From: Pseudomonas putida
GTDB lineage: Bacteria > Pseudomonadota > Gammaproteobacteria > Pseudomonadales > Pseudomonadaceae
NCBI GenBank assembly: GCA_029953615.1
Contig: CP124529.1
Coordinates: 1,764,998 to 1,828,997, forward strand
DNA: 64,000 nt
Reading direction: 5' to 3'
The notes under the pieces are model-generated. The model saw only the letters and a program-made list of their open reading frames with translations, was not told the DNA's origin and ran no database searches. The position numbers and the translations under genes were made by a program. Shown here piece by piece: positions 26,713 to 35,433 of this stretch. The number at the start of each line of letters is the position of its first letter. The first letter of the stretch is position 1.

Positions 26713-28515
26713 ATGCCCGAGACCCTGCTCAGCCCCCGCAACCTCGCCTTCGAGCTCTACGAAGTCCTCGACGCCGAAGCTCTCACCCAGCGCCCACGCT
26801 TCGCCGAGCACAGCCGCGAAACCTTCGATGCGGCCCTGACCACCGCGCGCACCATCGCCGAAAGGTTCTTCGCCCCGCACAACCGCAAGGCTGACGAAAA
26901 CGAGCCGCGCTACGTCGACGGTCGCGCCGAGCTGATCCCCGAGGTAAAACCCGCAGTCGATGCCTTCCTCGAAGCCGGCTTCCTCAACGCCAACCGCGAC
27001 TTCGAAGTCGGTGGCATGCAGCTGCCAAGCCTGGTCTCGCAAGCCTGCTTCGCCCACTTTCAGGCCGCCAACGCCGGCACCACGGCCTACCCGTTCCTGA
27101 CCATGGGTGCGGCCAACCTGATCGAAAGCTTCGGCACTGAAGAACAGAAGCGCCTGTTCCTGCAGCCGATGATCGAGGGCCGCTACTTCGGCACCATGGC
27201 CCTGACCGAACCCCACGCTGGCTCGTCATTGGCCGATATCCGCACCCGAGCCGAACCTGCCGGTGACGGCAGCTACCGGCTCAAGGGCAACAAGATCTTT
27301 ATCTCCGGCGGCGACCACGAACTGTCGGAAAACATCGTGCACATGGTCCTGGCCAAGCTGCCAGACGCACCGCCCGGGGTTAAAGGCATTTCGCTGTTCA
27401 TCGTGCCCAAGTACCTGGTCAACGAAAATGGCAGCCGCGGCCCGCGCAACGATGTGCTGCTGGCCGGGCTGTTCCACAAGATGGGCTGGCGCGGCACCAC
27501 CTCCACCGCGCTGAACTTCGGCGACAACGGCCAGTGCGTCGGCTACCTGGTCGGCCAGCCGCACCAGGGCCTGGCCTGCATGTTCCAGATGATGAACGAG
27601 GCACGCATCGGCGTTGGCATGGGTGCAGTGATGCTCGGCTACGCGGGCTACCTGTATTCACTGGAATACGCCCGCCAGCGGCCACAGGGTCGGTTGCCGG
27701 ACAACAAAGACCCGCACAGCCCGGCGGTGCCAATCATCGAGCACAGCGATGTGAAACGCATGCTGCTGGCGCAGAAAGCCTATGTCGAAGGCGCCTTCGA
27801 CCTCGGCCTGTATGCCGCACGCCTGTTCGACGACACCCAGACCGCCAGCGATGAAAGCACCCGCAAACAGGCGCAGGAACTGCTCGATCTGCTGACACCG
27901 ATCGTCAAGTCCTGGCCCTCGGCCTTTTGCCTCAAGGCCAACGAACTTGCGATCCAGATCCTCGGCGGCCACGGCTACACCCGCGAATACCCGGTAGAGC
28001 AGTACTACCGCGACAACCGCCTGAACCCGATCCACGAAGGCACCGAGGGCATCCAGTCGCTCGACCTGCTCGGCCGCAAGCTGGCGCAGAACAATGGCGC
28101 CGGGCTCAAGCAGCTGATTCGCCTGATCGCCGCCACCGGCGAGCGCGCCAGCCAGCATCCGAACCTCGACCCGCTGCGCCACCCGCTGGAGCAACTGGTC
28201 AACCGACTGCAAGGAGTGACCCTGGCCTTGCTGAGTGACCTGGCCCAAGGCAAAGTCGCCGGCGCCCTTGCCAACTCCGCCCTGTACCTCAAGGCTTTCG
28301 GCCACTGTGTAATTGGCTGGCGCTGGCTGGAGCAGGCGATTCACGCCGAACTCGGCCTGCTCAAGGGCACCCCCGCCGACCGCGACTTCTACCTTGGCAA
28401 GCTGCAGGCCGCACGTTATTTCCTGATCTGGGAAGTACCGGGCTGCCATAATGAGCTGGCCTTGCTCGAGGCGCGCGACGACACCTGCCTCGCCATGCAA
28501 GACGCGTGGTACTAG
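26713..28515 (+). CDS. Acyl-CoA dehydrogenase, long (about 600 residues) family
   Basis: A 600-residue flavoprotein of the long acyl-CoA dehydrogenase type. FAD/substrate motifs include FGTMALTEPHAGSSLADIRT, YRLKGNKIFISGGDHEL, and in the C-terminal part IQILGGHGYTREYPVEQYYR with the downstream EGTEGIQSLDLLGRK. It oxidises an acyl-CoA to its 2-enoyl form. The chain length cannot be read from sequence. ATG at 26713 starts MPETLLSPRNLAFELYE; longer frames upstream run through low-GC non-coding DNA. Its last 105 bp are repeated, diverged, at 32425-32529. Confidence 0.92.
   Translation: MPETLLSPRNLAFELYEVLDAEALTQRPRFAEHSRETFDAALTTARTIAERFFAPHNRKADENEPRYVDGRAELIPEVKPAVDAFLEAGFLNANRDFEVGGMQLPSLVSQACFAHFQAANAGTTAYPFLTMGAANLIESFGTEEQKRLFLQPMIEGRYFGTMALTEPHAGSSLADIRTRAEPAGDGSYRLKGNKIFISGGDHELSENIVHMVLAKLPDAPPGVKGISLFIVPKYLVNENGSRGPRNDVLLAGLFHKMGWRGTTSTALNFGDNGQCVGYLVGQPHQGLACMFQMMNEARIGVGMGAVMLGYAGYLYSLEYARQRPQGRLPDNKDPHSPAVPIIEHSDVKRMLLAQKAYVEGAFDLGLYAARLFDDTQTASDESTRKQAQELLDLLTPIVKSWPSAFCLKANELAIQILGGHGYTREYPVEQYYRDNRLNPIHEGTEGIQSLDLLGRKLAQNNGAGLKQLIRLIAATGERASQHPNLDPLRHPLEQLVNRLQGVTLALLSDLAQGKVAGALANSALYLKAFGHCVIGWRWLEQAIHAELGLLKGTPADRDFYLGKLQAARYFLIWEVPGCHNELALLEARDDTCLAMQDAWY
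28411..28515 (+). repeat. Left copy of 105-bp imperfect direct repeat
   Basis: The last 105 bases of the acyl-CoA dehydrogenase gene match 32425-32529 without gaps, with 13 differences by my count (about 88 percent). Central blocks such as GGCTGCCATAATGAGCTGGC are identical. The two copies bracket the four-gene cassette. Confidence 0.9.
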
Positions 28516-28533
28516 ACCGCGCCTGCACCTGCA

Positions 28534-29454
28534 TTACTGGGCACACTTGGCGGGCGATGCCGAACTGCGGGGGTTGCGAGCAATAGCTATTCCTGCGGCG
28601 ACTACCGCAATGCCCAGGTAGGTTGTCCAATGGATCGCGTCGCCGAACATCAACGCAGCCCATAACAAGGTCACGGGTGGTTCCAGATAGACCAGCACCG
28701 ACACGCGGGTCGCCGTCAGCTTGGTCAGCAACATCCACAGGCTCAAATAGGCGATGAACGTCGAGAACAGTGTCAGCCAGGCGACAGCCACCCAGGCCTG
28801 GCTGCTGACAGGCACCTCGATCAAGCCCAACGGCAAGCCTGTAGCAGTGAGCAGCACCAGCGTCGCGGTCGATTGCAGAAACAGCGGCATCAGCAAACCG
28901 TCCTTGCTGTGGTCTGTCTCCAGAACCGATTGCCGTCGCTGGTACAGCGTGGCGATCGACAACGTGATGGCAGCGATCAGCGGCAGAGCGTACAACCAGA
29001 GGCCAAGCTGCGCCGTCGACAGGCTGTACTCTCCCAGAATGACTACGCTGACACCGGCAAACCCAAGCACAAGGCCCAGCCACTCCTGACGGCCACTGCG
29101 TTCACCGTGGCCTCTGCTGCTCATCGATGCCGTGATCAATGGCTGCAAGGCGCAAATGATGGCAGCAATCCCGGCAGGCAGGCCGCCGCGGATGGCGATG
29201 TAGACGCTGACCAGGTAAGCAAACTGGGCCAGAAATCCGATCACGGCGTTGTAACGTATTTGCGCCCATGACAGTAAATGCAGCCGGTGCAAGACAAAGG
29301 GCAGCAGGCAGATGCAGACCAGCAAAAAACGCCAGAACAGCAGGTTTATCGCACCCGCGTCCTCCGTGCCTAGCCGGGCGCCAATGAAGCCCGAACTCCA
29401 GGAAAGGACAAAGATGGCTTGCAGCAGGATCAGGTAAGGCGCACTGCTTGGCAT
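28534..29454 (-). CDS. EamA/DMT-superfamily exporter of the inserted cassette
   Basis: A 306-residue protein with about ten hydrophobic helices in two EamA repeats. The first repeat shows FVLSWSSGFIGARLGTEDAG and the second LTLFSTFIAYLSLWMLLTKL and ARNPRSS at the end. DMT exporters move amino acids and other small metabolites out of the cell. ATG at 29454 follows AGGGG by 7 bases; a GTG at 29460 overlapping the upstream stop is the alternative. It is the last gene of a three-gene operon with the oxygenase and methyltransferase, so it probably exports their product. Codon bias is weaker than in the flanking core genes. Confidence 0.85.
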   Translation of the reverse strand: MPSSAPYLILLQAIFVLSWSSGFIGARLGTEDAGAINLLFWRFLLVCICLLPFVLHRLHLLSWAQIRYNAVIGFLAQFAYLVSVYIAIRGGLPAGIAAIICALQPLITASMSSRGHGERSGRQEWLGLVLGFAGVSVVILGEYSLSTAQLGLWLYALPLIAAITLSIATLYQRRQSVLETDHSKDGLLMPLFLQSTATLVLLTATGLPLGLIEVPVSSQAWVAVAWLTLFSTFIAYLSLWMLLTKLTATRVSVLVYLEPPVTLLWAALMFGDAIHWTTYLGIAVVAAGIAIARNPRSSASPAKCAQ

Positions 29455-29456
29455 AT

Positions 29457-30416
29457 TCACGCCCCTGTTTGATGCAATTCCTGGAACGTGATCGGCTCGA
29501 TGCCTAGACGTGCATAGTGTCGGGCCGCCGAGCGGTGCAGGGCCCAGCGTAACCGCAGCCAGTTGGGGATGGTCGCGGGAATGCCATCATCGGAGGCGAG
29601 GTGCCAGAAACTGTTGGAATCGTCATTGAAGTAAGGGCAATGGAAGGACAACACCAGTGACATGCGTCTCCCGCCCAGCACCGGGCGAACACCGTGGAAC
29701 AATCGACTGCCATAGATGAACAAGGCATCGCCTGGCGCATCCAGGCGTGCGGTTTCAAAGGTACGATAATCCAGGGCATCAAAGGTATCGACGGTACCGT
29801 TGTGGAACACGAACTCGCCGCCGCTATAGTCGTTGGCGCCCGACAGCACGATGTTCAGCACATAATTGGTGCCGTCCGTATGCCACATGCCCAGTTGTTG
29901 CTGTTGCTCGACCGGCTTGGGGTAGTAATAGTTGATCTGCGAGCGGGCGTTGAGCATGGGGTAAGGCACCAGCGGCACCCCGGCAATACGCGAGACGGCC
30001 AACAGGAATGAGCGGCTGCACATCATGTCGTGGATGAACGATGACAGCGCCGTCACCCCACGTGTGCGCCGGGAAATTATCCAGTCACTGTCACCTGCGC
30101 CCTTCTCCAGGCGGCCACAGATGTCTTGCAAGGCCGCAACTCCCTCGGCAGTGAACAACCGATGGACCACCGCCACACCGGTGATGGTATCCGCTGCAAT
30201 TTTTGCGTGCGGACTGTGGCTGTAGCCCAGTTCCCCGAGTGTTCGCGTATCGGTGACGGCAGGCCCTTGCTGGCGGAGCAACGTGTCCCGCCAGGCGACC
30301 TGTTCACCCAGGCGGATCGACGAAAGTCGCGGAGTGCGCTTCAACGTTGACTTGAGCGCCAGCTTTACGCGGCCGACGCCGCGCTCGAACAACGGTAAGG
30401 TATCTGAGCGATTCAT
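29457..30416 (-). CDS. Fe(II)/2-oxoglutarate-dependent oxygenase of the cassette
   Basis: A 319-residue protein with the facial triad of the 2OG-Fe(II) superfamily: His179 and Asp181 in LGMWHTDGTNYVLNIVLSG and distal His241 in GSRLFHGVRPVLGGRR. Arg250/251 is the likely 2-oxoglutarate anchor, and YSGGEFVFHN gives the usual double-stranded helix strand. The N-terminal 90 residues are not recognised. Such enzymes hydroxylate, desaturate or rearrange small molecules or peptides. The stop lies next to the exporter start and 25 bases follow the methyltransferase stop, so the three genes form one operon. Substrate unknown. Confidence 0.8.
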   Translation of the reverse strand: MNRSDTLPLFERGVGRVKLALKSTLKRTPRLSSIRLGEQVAWRDTLLRQQGPAVTDTRTLGELGYSHSPHAKIAADTITGVAVVHRLFTAEGVAALQDICGRLEKGAGDSDWIISRRTRGVTALSSFIHDMMCSRSFLLAVSRIAGVPLVPYPMLNARSQINYYYPKPVEQQQQLGMWHTDGTNYVLNIVLSGANDYSGGEFVFHNGTVDTFDALDYRTFETARLDAPGDALFIYGSRLFHGVRPVLGGRRMSLVLSFHCPYFNDDSNSFWHLASDDGIPATIPNWLRLRWALHRSAARHYARLGIEPITFQELHQTGA

Positions 30417-30441
30417 GATGGGACTGTCCCTGTTTTGGCCG

Positions 30442-31422
30442 CTACTGGAGGTACTTCGCGATTTGATAGCGCACCGAGCCGTCCCCGCTGGCAAATTCGT
30501 CCAGCACACTGCAGTTACAGTGCCGGGCCCTGATGTGACGGAACTGTTCGGGCGTATATTTGAGGCAGATATTGGTCAGCAGGTAGCCATGTTGTTGCAG
30601 GCGCTGCACAGGCTGCAGGGTCACGGCAACATGGACCGTTTCGTCGAGGATCCGCAAAGGTACGAGGATGGCTTCATGCTTCCCCGACGGGGTGAAGCCT
30701 TGCTGAAGCGCAACCACCTGGGAGAACTGGAGCATGTTGGGGTTGGCGTAGAACTCAAGGATTGGCCGTTCCAGCCCTTCCTCGTATACCTGCATTTCCG
30801 AAAGAATGTAGGTCCTGTCACCCGCAAGACTGCGGATCAACCTGCCCGTACTGACTGGCAACTCGTTGCCCTCCTGGAAACCAAGCAAGGTGATCAGCGT
30901 GAGCTCCTGGTCGTGACGCAAAACGTCATGGGTTACGGTGCGATAGTCGGCAGCGATGTAATTGAAACTGCCATCCCTTTGCACTATGGGACGCACCGCA
31001 TCGCTCATCGCGGGTTCCGAGGTCTGGTTGATGTCGATAGCGGTGTAGCGGATGGAGCTGGAGGTCTCGGCCATTCGCTTCAACAAGCAGGCGCTCTTGA
31101 TCGGCTCGGGGCCCAGCTCGACATAGTGCACGCGGCGCCCACTGCCCAGTGCCGCCAATCGCTCGGCGACATTGCCGATGACACTCTTGAGCGCACCTTG
31201 ACCCTGTCCGTCAGCGCAAAGCCCGTCCTGGCCCACGCCCTGTTCATTCAAGGCGCGCATCAGCAGAAATATCTCGTGGTTGAAGCGGTGATCGCTGTGC
31301 GGACCGGCGTCAGGCTGAGCCAGAGTCGAATACTTCTCATGGTTCTCGACAGTCCATAGCCGTGCATTCTGGTACGAGGGGGTGCGCACGAGTGCATCTA
31401 CAACGAAGTCGTTCAGGCTCAT
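30442..31422 (-). CDS. SAM-dependent methyltransferase, EgtD-like, of the cassette
   Basis: A 326-residue protein. Residues 98-107 (VHYVELGPEP) look like SAM motif I, and YTAIDIN at 126-132 supplies the acidic residue that contacts the SAM ribose. LITLLGFQEGNEL near 177-188 resembles the GxxxGN segment of EgtD-type enzymes. EgtD trimethylates the amino group of histidine; related enzymes act on other amino acids. Membership is inferred by pattern only. ATG at 31422 is favoured because AAAGGA lies about 9 bases upstream; an ATG 3 codons earlier sits on the ribosome site itself. First gene of the operon, divergent from LysR. Confidence 0.68.
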   Translation of the reverse strand: MSLNDFVVDALVRTPSYQNARLWTVENHEKYSTLAQPDAGPHSDHRFNHEIFLLMRALNEQGVGQDGLCADGQGQGALKSVIGNVAERLAALGSGRRVHYVELGPEPIKSACLLKRMAETSSSIRYTAIDINQTSEPAMSDAVRPIVQRDGSFNYIAADYRTVTHDVLRHDQELTLITLLGFQEGNELPVSTGRLIRSLAGDRTYILSEMQVYEEGLERPILEFYANPNMLQFSQVVALQQGFTPSGKHEAILVPLRILDETVHVAVTLQPVQRLQQHGYLLTNICLKYTPEQFRHIRARHCNCSVLDEFASGDGSVRYQIAKYLQ

Positions 31423-31460
31423 CCGTATCATTCCTTTGCAATTTCGGGGGGAGCTATGCC

Positions 31461-31524
31461 TTGCCCACACAGTAAGAGGGGGTATAAAGCCTGTACAGTT
31501 GATTAAATCGAAGCGCTGGTTCGA
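31461..31524 (+). promoter_or_regulatory. Promoter-like and operator-like elements of the cassette
   Basis: On the plus strand TTGCCC (31461-31466), a 16-base spacer and TATAAA (31483-31488) fit a sigma-70 promoter for the LysR gene. An inverted repeat TCGAA-N7-TTCGA at 31508-31524 lies downstream of it. It would suit autoregulation by the LysR protein and control of the divergent operon. There is no exact T-N11-A box in it, so the operator call is tentative. Confidence 0.45.
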
Positions 31525-31546
31525 TCCAGCCAAATCAGGTGGTTCA

Positions 31547-32422
31547 ATGGCGAAAGGCCTCGACATCAACGTACTGAGAACCTTCCAGGCAGTAGCCCGA
31601 CTGGGGCGCTTCAAGGATGCCGCCGACTATGTCCATCGCAGCCCCTCGGCGGTGACCACGCAGATCCAGAAGCTGGAGGAACAGATCGGGCAACAGCTGT
31701 TTGCTCGCAGCAACCAGTCCGTCGAGTTGACCCCGGCAGGTCGGCACCTGCTGGTCGAGGCGACACGTTTTCTGATGGCCCATGACAGGCTGCTGGCTAC
31801 GCTGTCGCCCCAGCAGATGACCGGCAAGGTCCGCCTGGGGGTACCGGACGGCTATGCAGCCAGCCTCATGAGTGATTTCCTGCCGGTTTTCGTCGCCAGC
31901 AATCCGAAACTGGAACTGGAAGCCGTAGCGCGGTCCAGCGCAGAGCTCATCGACCTGTTTGCGCGACAGCGCCTGGACCTGGCAGTAGCGGTCAGCAACG
32001 AAGCATGCAGACAAGGGGAGTGGCTGCGCGCGACCAGGCCTCGTTGGGCCGCGGCCCCAGGGTTCCAACACAACCCTGAGCGCCCCTTGCCGCTGGCCCT
32101 GCAGTTGAAGGGCTGTCCGTACCGAGAGGCGGCACTGCAGGCATTGAAGGCGCATGGCATTGCGTACCGCATCCTGCTGGAGAGCGCCAACTGGCAAGCG
32201 GTACTGGCCTGTATGAGAAGCGGCCTGGCAGTCGGTATTGTCGAGGGGCTGGACAGTGGCGATACCACACTGGCGTACGTTGAAGGCATGGGTTTCCCCG
32301 AACTCCCCGAGCACCACGTCTATCTGCTGACGGACACCGCTCACCCTGTTGCGTCGCATCTGAACGATATGTTGAAAGCCGCCATTCAGAAGGATGGGGC
32401 GGCAAACCCAGGCCTTTGTTGA
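31547..32422 (+). CDS. LysR-family regulator of the cassette
   Basis: A 291-residue LysR regulator. The N-terminal winged helix reads INVLRTFQAVARLGRFKDAA and SPSAVTTQIQKLEEQIGQQL. A ligand domain follows from KVRLGVPDGYAASLMSDFLP. ATG at 31547 follows AGGTGG. It is divergent from the methyltransferase-oxygenase-exporter operon with 124 bp between starts and so is its probable regulator. Its stop codon is only 2 bases from the diverged acyl-CoA dehydrogenase remnant, so it marks the right edge of the cassette. Confidence 0.88.
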   Translation: MAKGLDINVLRTFQAVARLGRFKDAADYVHRSPSAVTTQIQKLEEQIGQQLFARSNQSVELTPAGRHLLVEATRFLMAHDRLLATLSPQQMTGKVRLGVPDGYAASLMSDFLPVFVASNPKLELEAVARSSAELIDLFARQRLDLAVAVSNEACRQGEWLRATRPRWAAAPGFQHNPERPLPLALQLKGCPYREAALQALKAHGIAYRILLESANWQAVLACMRSGLAVGIVEGLDSGDTTLAYVEGMGFPELPEHHVYLLTDTAHPVASHLNDMLKAAIQKDGAANPGLC

Positions 32423-32424
32423 CC

Positions 32425-32529
32425 GCACTTTATTTCCTGACCCGGGCAGTACCAGGCTGCCATAATGAGCTGGCATTGCTCGAGGCGCGCGACGACACTT
32501 GCCTTACCATGCAGGACGAGTGGTTCTAA
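32425..32529 (+). pseudogene. Remnant of an acyl-CoA dehydrogenase 3' end; right repeat copy
   Basis: In the same frame as the dehydrogenase this segment encodes YFLTRAVPGCHNELALLEAR, then DDTCLTMQDEWF and a stop. It matches the true C-terminus at 28411-28515 (YFLIWEVPGCHNELALLEAR). It has no start and no upstream body. It is best read as the 3' end left on the far side of an insertion, or the original 3' end displaced by a recombination event. Confidence 0.88.
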
Positions 32530-32561
32530 GGGGGAGCCACCGTGTACACGGAGGCTTCCAC

Positions 32562-34005
32562 ATGTTTGATTCCAGCGCCCTGCTGCGCCAGCGCTTCGCC
32601 GCCCTGCGCAGCACGGCCGAGATGTTTTCCCTGCGCCATGTGAAACAGTCGCACCAGGCGCTGTCGGTACGCCGAAATGTCGCCGAACCGCCATTGTTCA
32701 GCCAGGACGAAGGCGCCATGCTCACCGTGCGGGTCAATGGCGTGGAAGCCTATGCCGCTACCGCCGACTTGTCCCAGGCCGGCCTGCAACGCGCGCTGGA
32801 GCACGCCGAGTCCCTGGCCCGGCAGACTGCCCGGCACAGCCTGCTGGACCTGCGCGAGCAACCCGTTACCAGCGCACGCCACGACCACATTTCACCGAAC
32901 TTCGACCAGCCGCTGCCCAACCTCGCCGATTGCCTCGGCCTGCTCGCGGCCGAATCGGCCAGCCTGCCCAAGGACAACCGCCTGGTGGACTGGCAGGCCA
33001 GCCTGGGCCTGAGCCTGGTCGAGCAGACCTACCTGAACTCGGCGGGCGCCGAACTGCGCCACGCACAGCGCTTCCTGTTCCCAGGCCTGGGCGTGACTGC
33101 CAGCGACGGCCAGGACAGCCAGAGCCGCAGCCTGGGCCGCGACAATTTCGGCCAACAGGGCGGTTTCGAGATCATCGAGCGCTGCGGCCTGGTCGGCGCT
33201 GCCCGCCGGGTGGCCGATGAGGCACTACAGCTGCTGCTGGCGCCCAACACCCCCAGCGGCCCGCGCGACCTGCTGTTGATGCCGGACCAGATGATGCTGC
33301 AGATCCACGAATCCATCGGCCACCCGCTGGAGATGGACCGTATCCTCGGCGACGAGCGCAACTACGCCGGCACCAGCTTCGTCAAAGCCAGCGACTTCGG
33401 CCACCTGCAATATGGCTCCAGCTTGCTGAACGTGACCTTCGACCCGACCATCGGCGAAGAGCTGGCCAGCTATAGCCATGACGACGACGGCTCCACGGCC
33501 AGCAAACAGTTCCTGATCCGCGACGGCCTGCTGCTGCGCCCGCTGGGCGGTGCACTGTCGCAGTTCCGCTCCGGCCTGGAAGGCGTGGCCAACAGCCGTG
33601 CCTGCGGCTGGAACCGTGCGCCAATCGACCGCATGGCCAACCTCAACATCGAGCCGGGTGACCAATCCCTGGATCAACTGATCGGGGGCATCGAGCACGG
33701 TATCCTGATGCGTACCAACCGTTCCTGGTCCATCGACGATGCGCGCAACAAGTTCCAGTTCGGCTGCGAATGGGGCCAGTTGATCGAAAACGGCGAGCTC
33801 AAAGGCATCGTCAAGAACCCCAACTACCGCGGCATCTCCGCGCAGTTCTGGCGCAACCTGGTGGCGGTCGGCGACAGCAGTACGTTCCAGGTGCTGGGCA
33901 CGCCCAACTGCGGCAAGGGCGAACCCAACCAGGTGGTGCGGGTCGGCCACGCCTCGCCGGCCTGCGTATTCCGCCAGATCGACCGTATTCGGAGGAGACG
34001 CCTGA
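32562..34005 (+). CDS. TldD-family metalloprotease, frame broken by 1 extra base near its end
   Basis: TldD/PmbA superfamily protease subunit. The zinc motif HESIGH (HExxxH) is at residues 249-253 in MLQIHESIGHPLEMDRILGD, and GWNRAPIDRMANLNIEPG and NYRGISAQFWRNLVAVG are typical of the C-terminal half. GGAGG 7 bases before ATG 32562 fixes the start. As sequenced the frame runs on through the next gene. Removing one C from the CC at 33983-33984 gives RQIDVFGGDA and a TGA at 34003-34005 that overlaps the next ATG (TGATG). The corrected length is 480 residues, the normal TldD size. Confidence 0.86.
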
Positions 34006-35324
34006 TGAAAAACGCTTTCGAAACCTTGGTCGGGGATGCGCGCAAAGCCCTGCAGACAGGCGAGCAGTTCACTCTGGGCTACAGCGCCGAACATTCGCAA
34101 TTCGTGCGTTTCAACCACGCCAAGGTGCGCCAGGCTGGCGAAGTTAGCCAGGCCAGTGCGCAGCTGCGGCTGATCCGCGATGGCCGTCAGGCAGAGCAAC
34201 AGCTGACCTTGAGTGGTGACGCGCAACTGGATAGCCAGCGCCTGATCGCGGCCCTGGAGCAACTGCGCCAGACCTTGCCACTGCTGGCTGTCGACCCGTA
34301 CCTGCGTCTGGACGAAAGTGCCTGGCACAGCCAAAGCCAGCAGGAGCAGCCGCTGCCCGAACTGAGCGAAGTACTGGCCCTGCTCGACCACGAGGCGGGC
34401 GACCTGGACCTGGTCGGCATCTACGCCGCCGGGCCCATCTGCCGGGGCTTCGCCAGCTCGTTCGGGGCCTTCGGCTGGCACCAGGCCAACAGCTTCAACT
34501 TCGACTGGAGCCTGTTCCACGAAAACGGCGAGGCGGTGAAGGCCAACTACGCCGGGCAGGTATGGAGCTCCGACGACTTCACCGCACGCCTGCGCCAGGC
34601 GCGAGAGCAACTGGGCTTCCTTGGCCGCCCGGCAATCACGCTGAAGCCTGGTAGCTACCGCGCCTATCTGGCCCCGGCGGCCATGGACGAAATAGCCGGC
34701 ATGCTGTGCTGGGGCGGCTTTTCCGCACAGGCCTTGGCCACCGGCAACAGCGCCCTGCAGCGTCTGTACAATGGCGATGCGCGGCTGAGCCCGCTGGTGA
34801 GTTTTACCGAACAGGTCAGCGGTTCGCTGAGCCCGGCGTTTTCCGACGAAGGCTCGCCGCGCCTGGATGTACCGTTGATCCGGCAAGGCGAAGCCCTGCA
34901 TCGGCTGATCAGTGCGCGCAGTGCAGCCGAGTTCGAGCTGCAGGCCAATGGCGCCGACAGCTACGAGTCACCGTGCGCGCTCAGCCTGGCAGCAGGTAGC
35001 CTGCCCGGCGAGCAGATCCTGGAGCGGCTCGGCACCGGGCTGTACATCAGCAACCTGTGGTACCTGAACTATTCCGACCTGCCGGCGGCACGCATGACCG
35101 GGCTGACCCGCTTCGCCACCTTCTGGGTGGAGAACAGGCAGATCCAGGGGCCGGTGAGCACCATGCGTTTCGATGACAGCCTGTACAGCCTGCTAGGCAG
35201 CCAGCTGGAGGACCTGACCCAGGAGCGCGAGATGATCCTGTCGACCAGCACCTATGGACAGCGCAGTACCGGGTCGAGTCATTTGCCGGGGGCACTGGTC
35301 AAAGGGTTGACCTTGACATTGTGA
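34005..35324 (+). CDS. PmbA/TldE-family protein, partner of the TldD-like protease
   Basis: A 439-residue protein starting MKNAFETLVGDARKAL behind GGAGGAGA at 33991. It resembles the non-catalytic PmbA/TldE subunit: no HExxxH motif, but the same fold-type segments (LVGIYAAGPICRGFASSFGA, TGLYISNLWYLNYSDLPAAR). TldD and TldE form a heterodimer that degrades unfolded peptides and processes some ribosomally made peptides. In this sequence it is joined in frame to the upstream gene only because of the extra base there. It is treated here as a separate gene with its own ribosome site and overlapping start. Confidence 0.84.
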   Translation: MKNAFETLVGDARKALQTGEQFTLGYSAEHSQFVRFNHAKVRQAGEVSQASAQLRLIRDGRQAEQQLTLSGDAQLDSQRLIAALEQLRQTLPLLAVDPYLRLDESAWHSQSQQEQPLPELSEVLALLDHEAGDLDLVGIYAAGPICRGFASSFGAFGWHQANSFNFDWSLFHENGEAVKANYAGQVWSSDDFTARLRQAREQLGFLGRPAITLKPGSYRAYLAPAAMDEIAGMLCWGGFSAQALATGNSALQRLYNGDARLSPLVSFTEQVSGSLSPAFSDEGSPRLDVPLIRQGEALHRLISARSAAEFELQANGADSYESPCALSLAAGSLPGEQILERLGTGLYISNLWYLNYSDLPAARMTGLTRFATFWVENRQIQGPVSTMRFDDSLYSLLGSQLEDLTQEREMILSTSTYGQRSTGSSHLPGALVKGLTLTL

Positions 35325-35333
35325 TTGGCATTG

Positions 35334-35413
35334 CCGGCCTCTTCGCGGGCAAGCCCGCTCCCACAGGGAACGTGTAACCCTTGTGGGAGCGGACGCGCCC
35401 GCGAAGAGGCCGG
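35334..35413. repeat. Inverted pair of REP elements with a short spacer
   Basis: GCCGGCCTCTTCGCGGGCAA followed by GCCCGCTCCCACAGG is mirrored by TTGTGGGAGCGGACGCGCCC with GCGAAGAGGCCGG ending at 35413. Spacer about 12 bases. Confidence 0.88.
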
Positions 35414-35433
35414 TACAGACAAACGAGGAAGTC

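Noticed and set aside
32562..35324. A single fused TldD-PmbA protein
   Set aside because: One base less at 33983-33984 gives the family-typical end of TldD, a TGATG overlap and a ribosome site for the second gene. Eight other genes in the window show the same kind of extra base.
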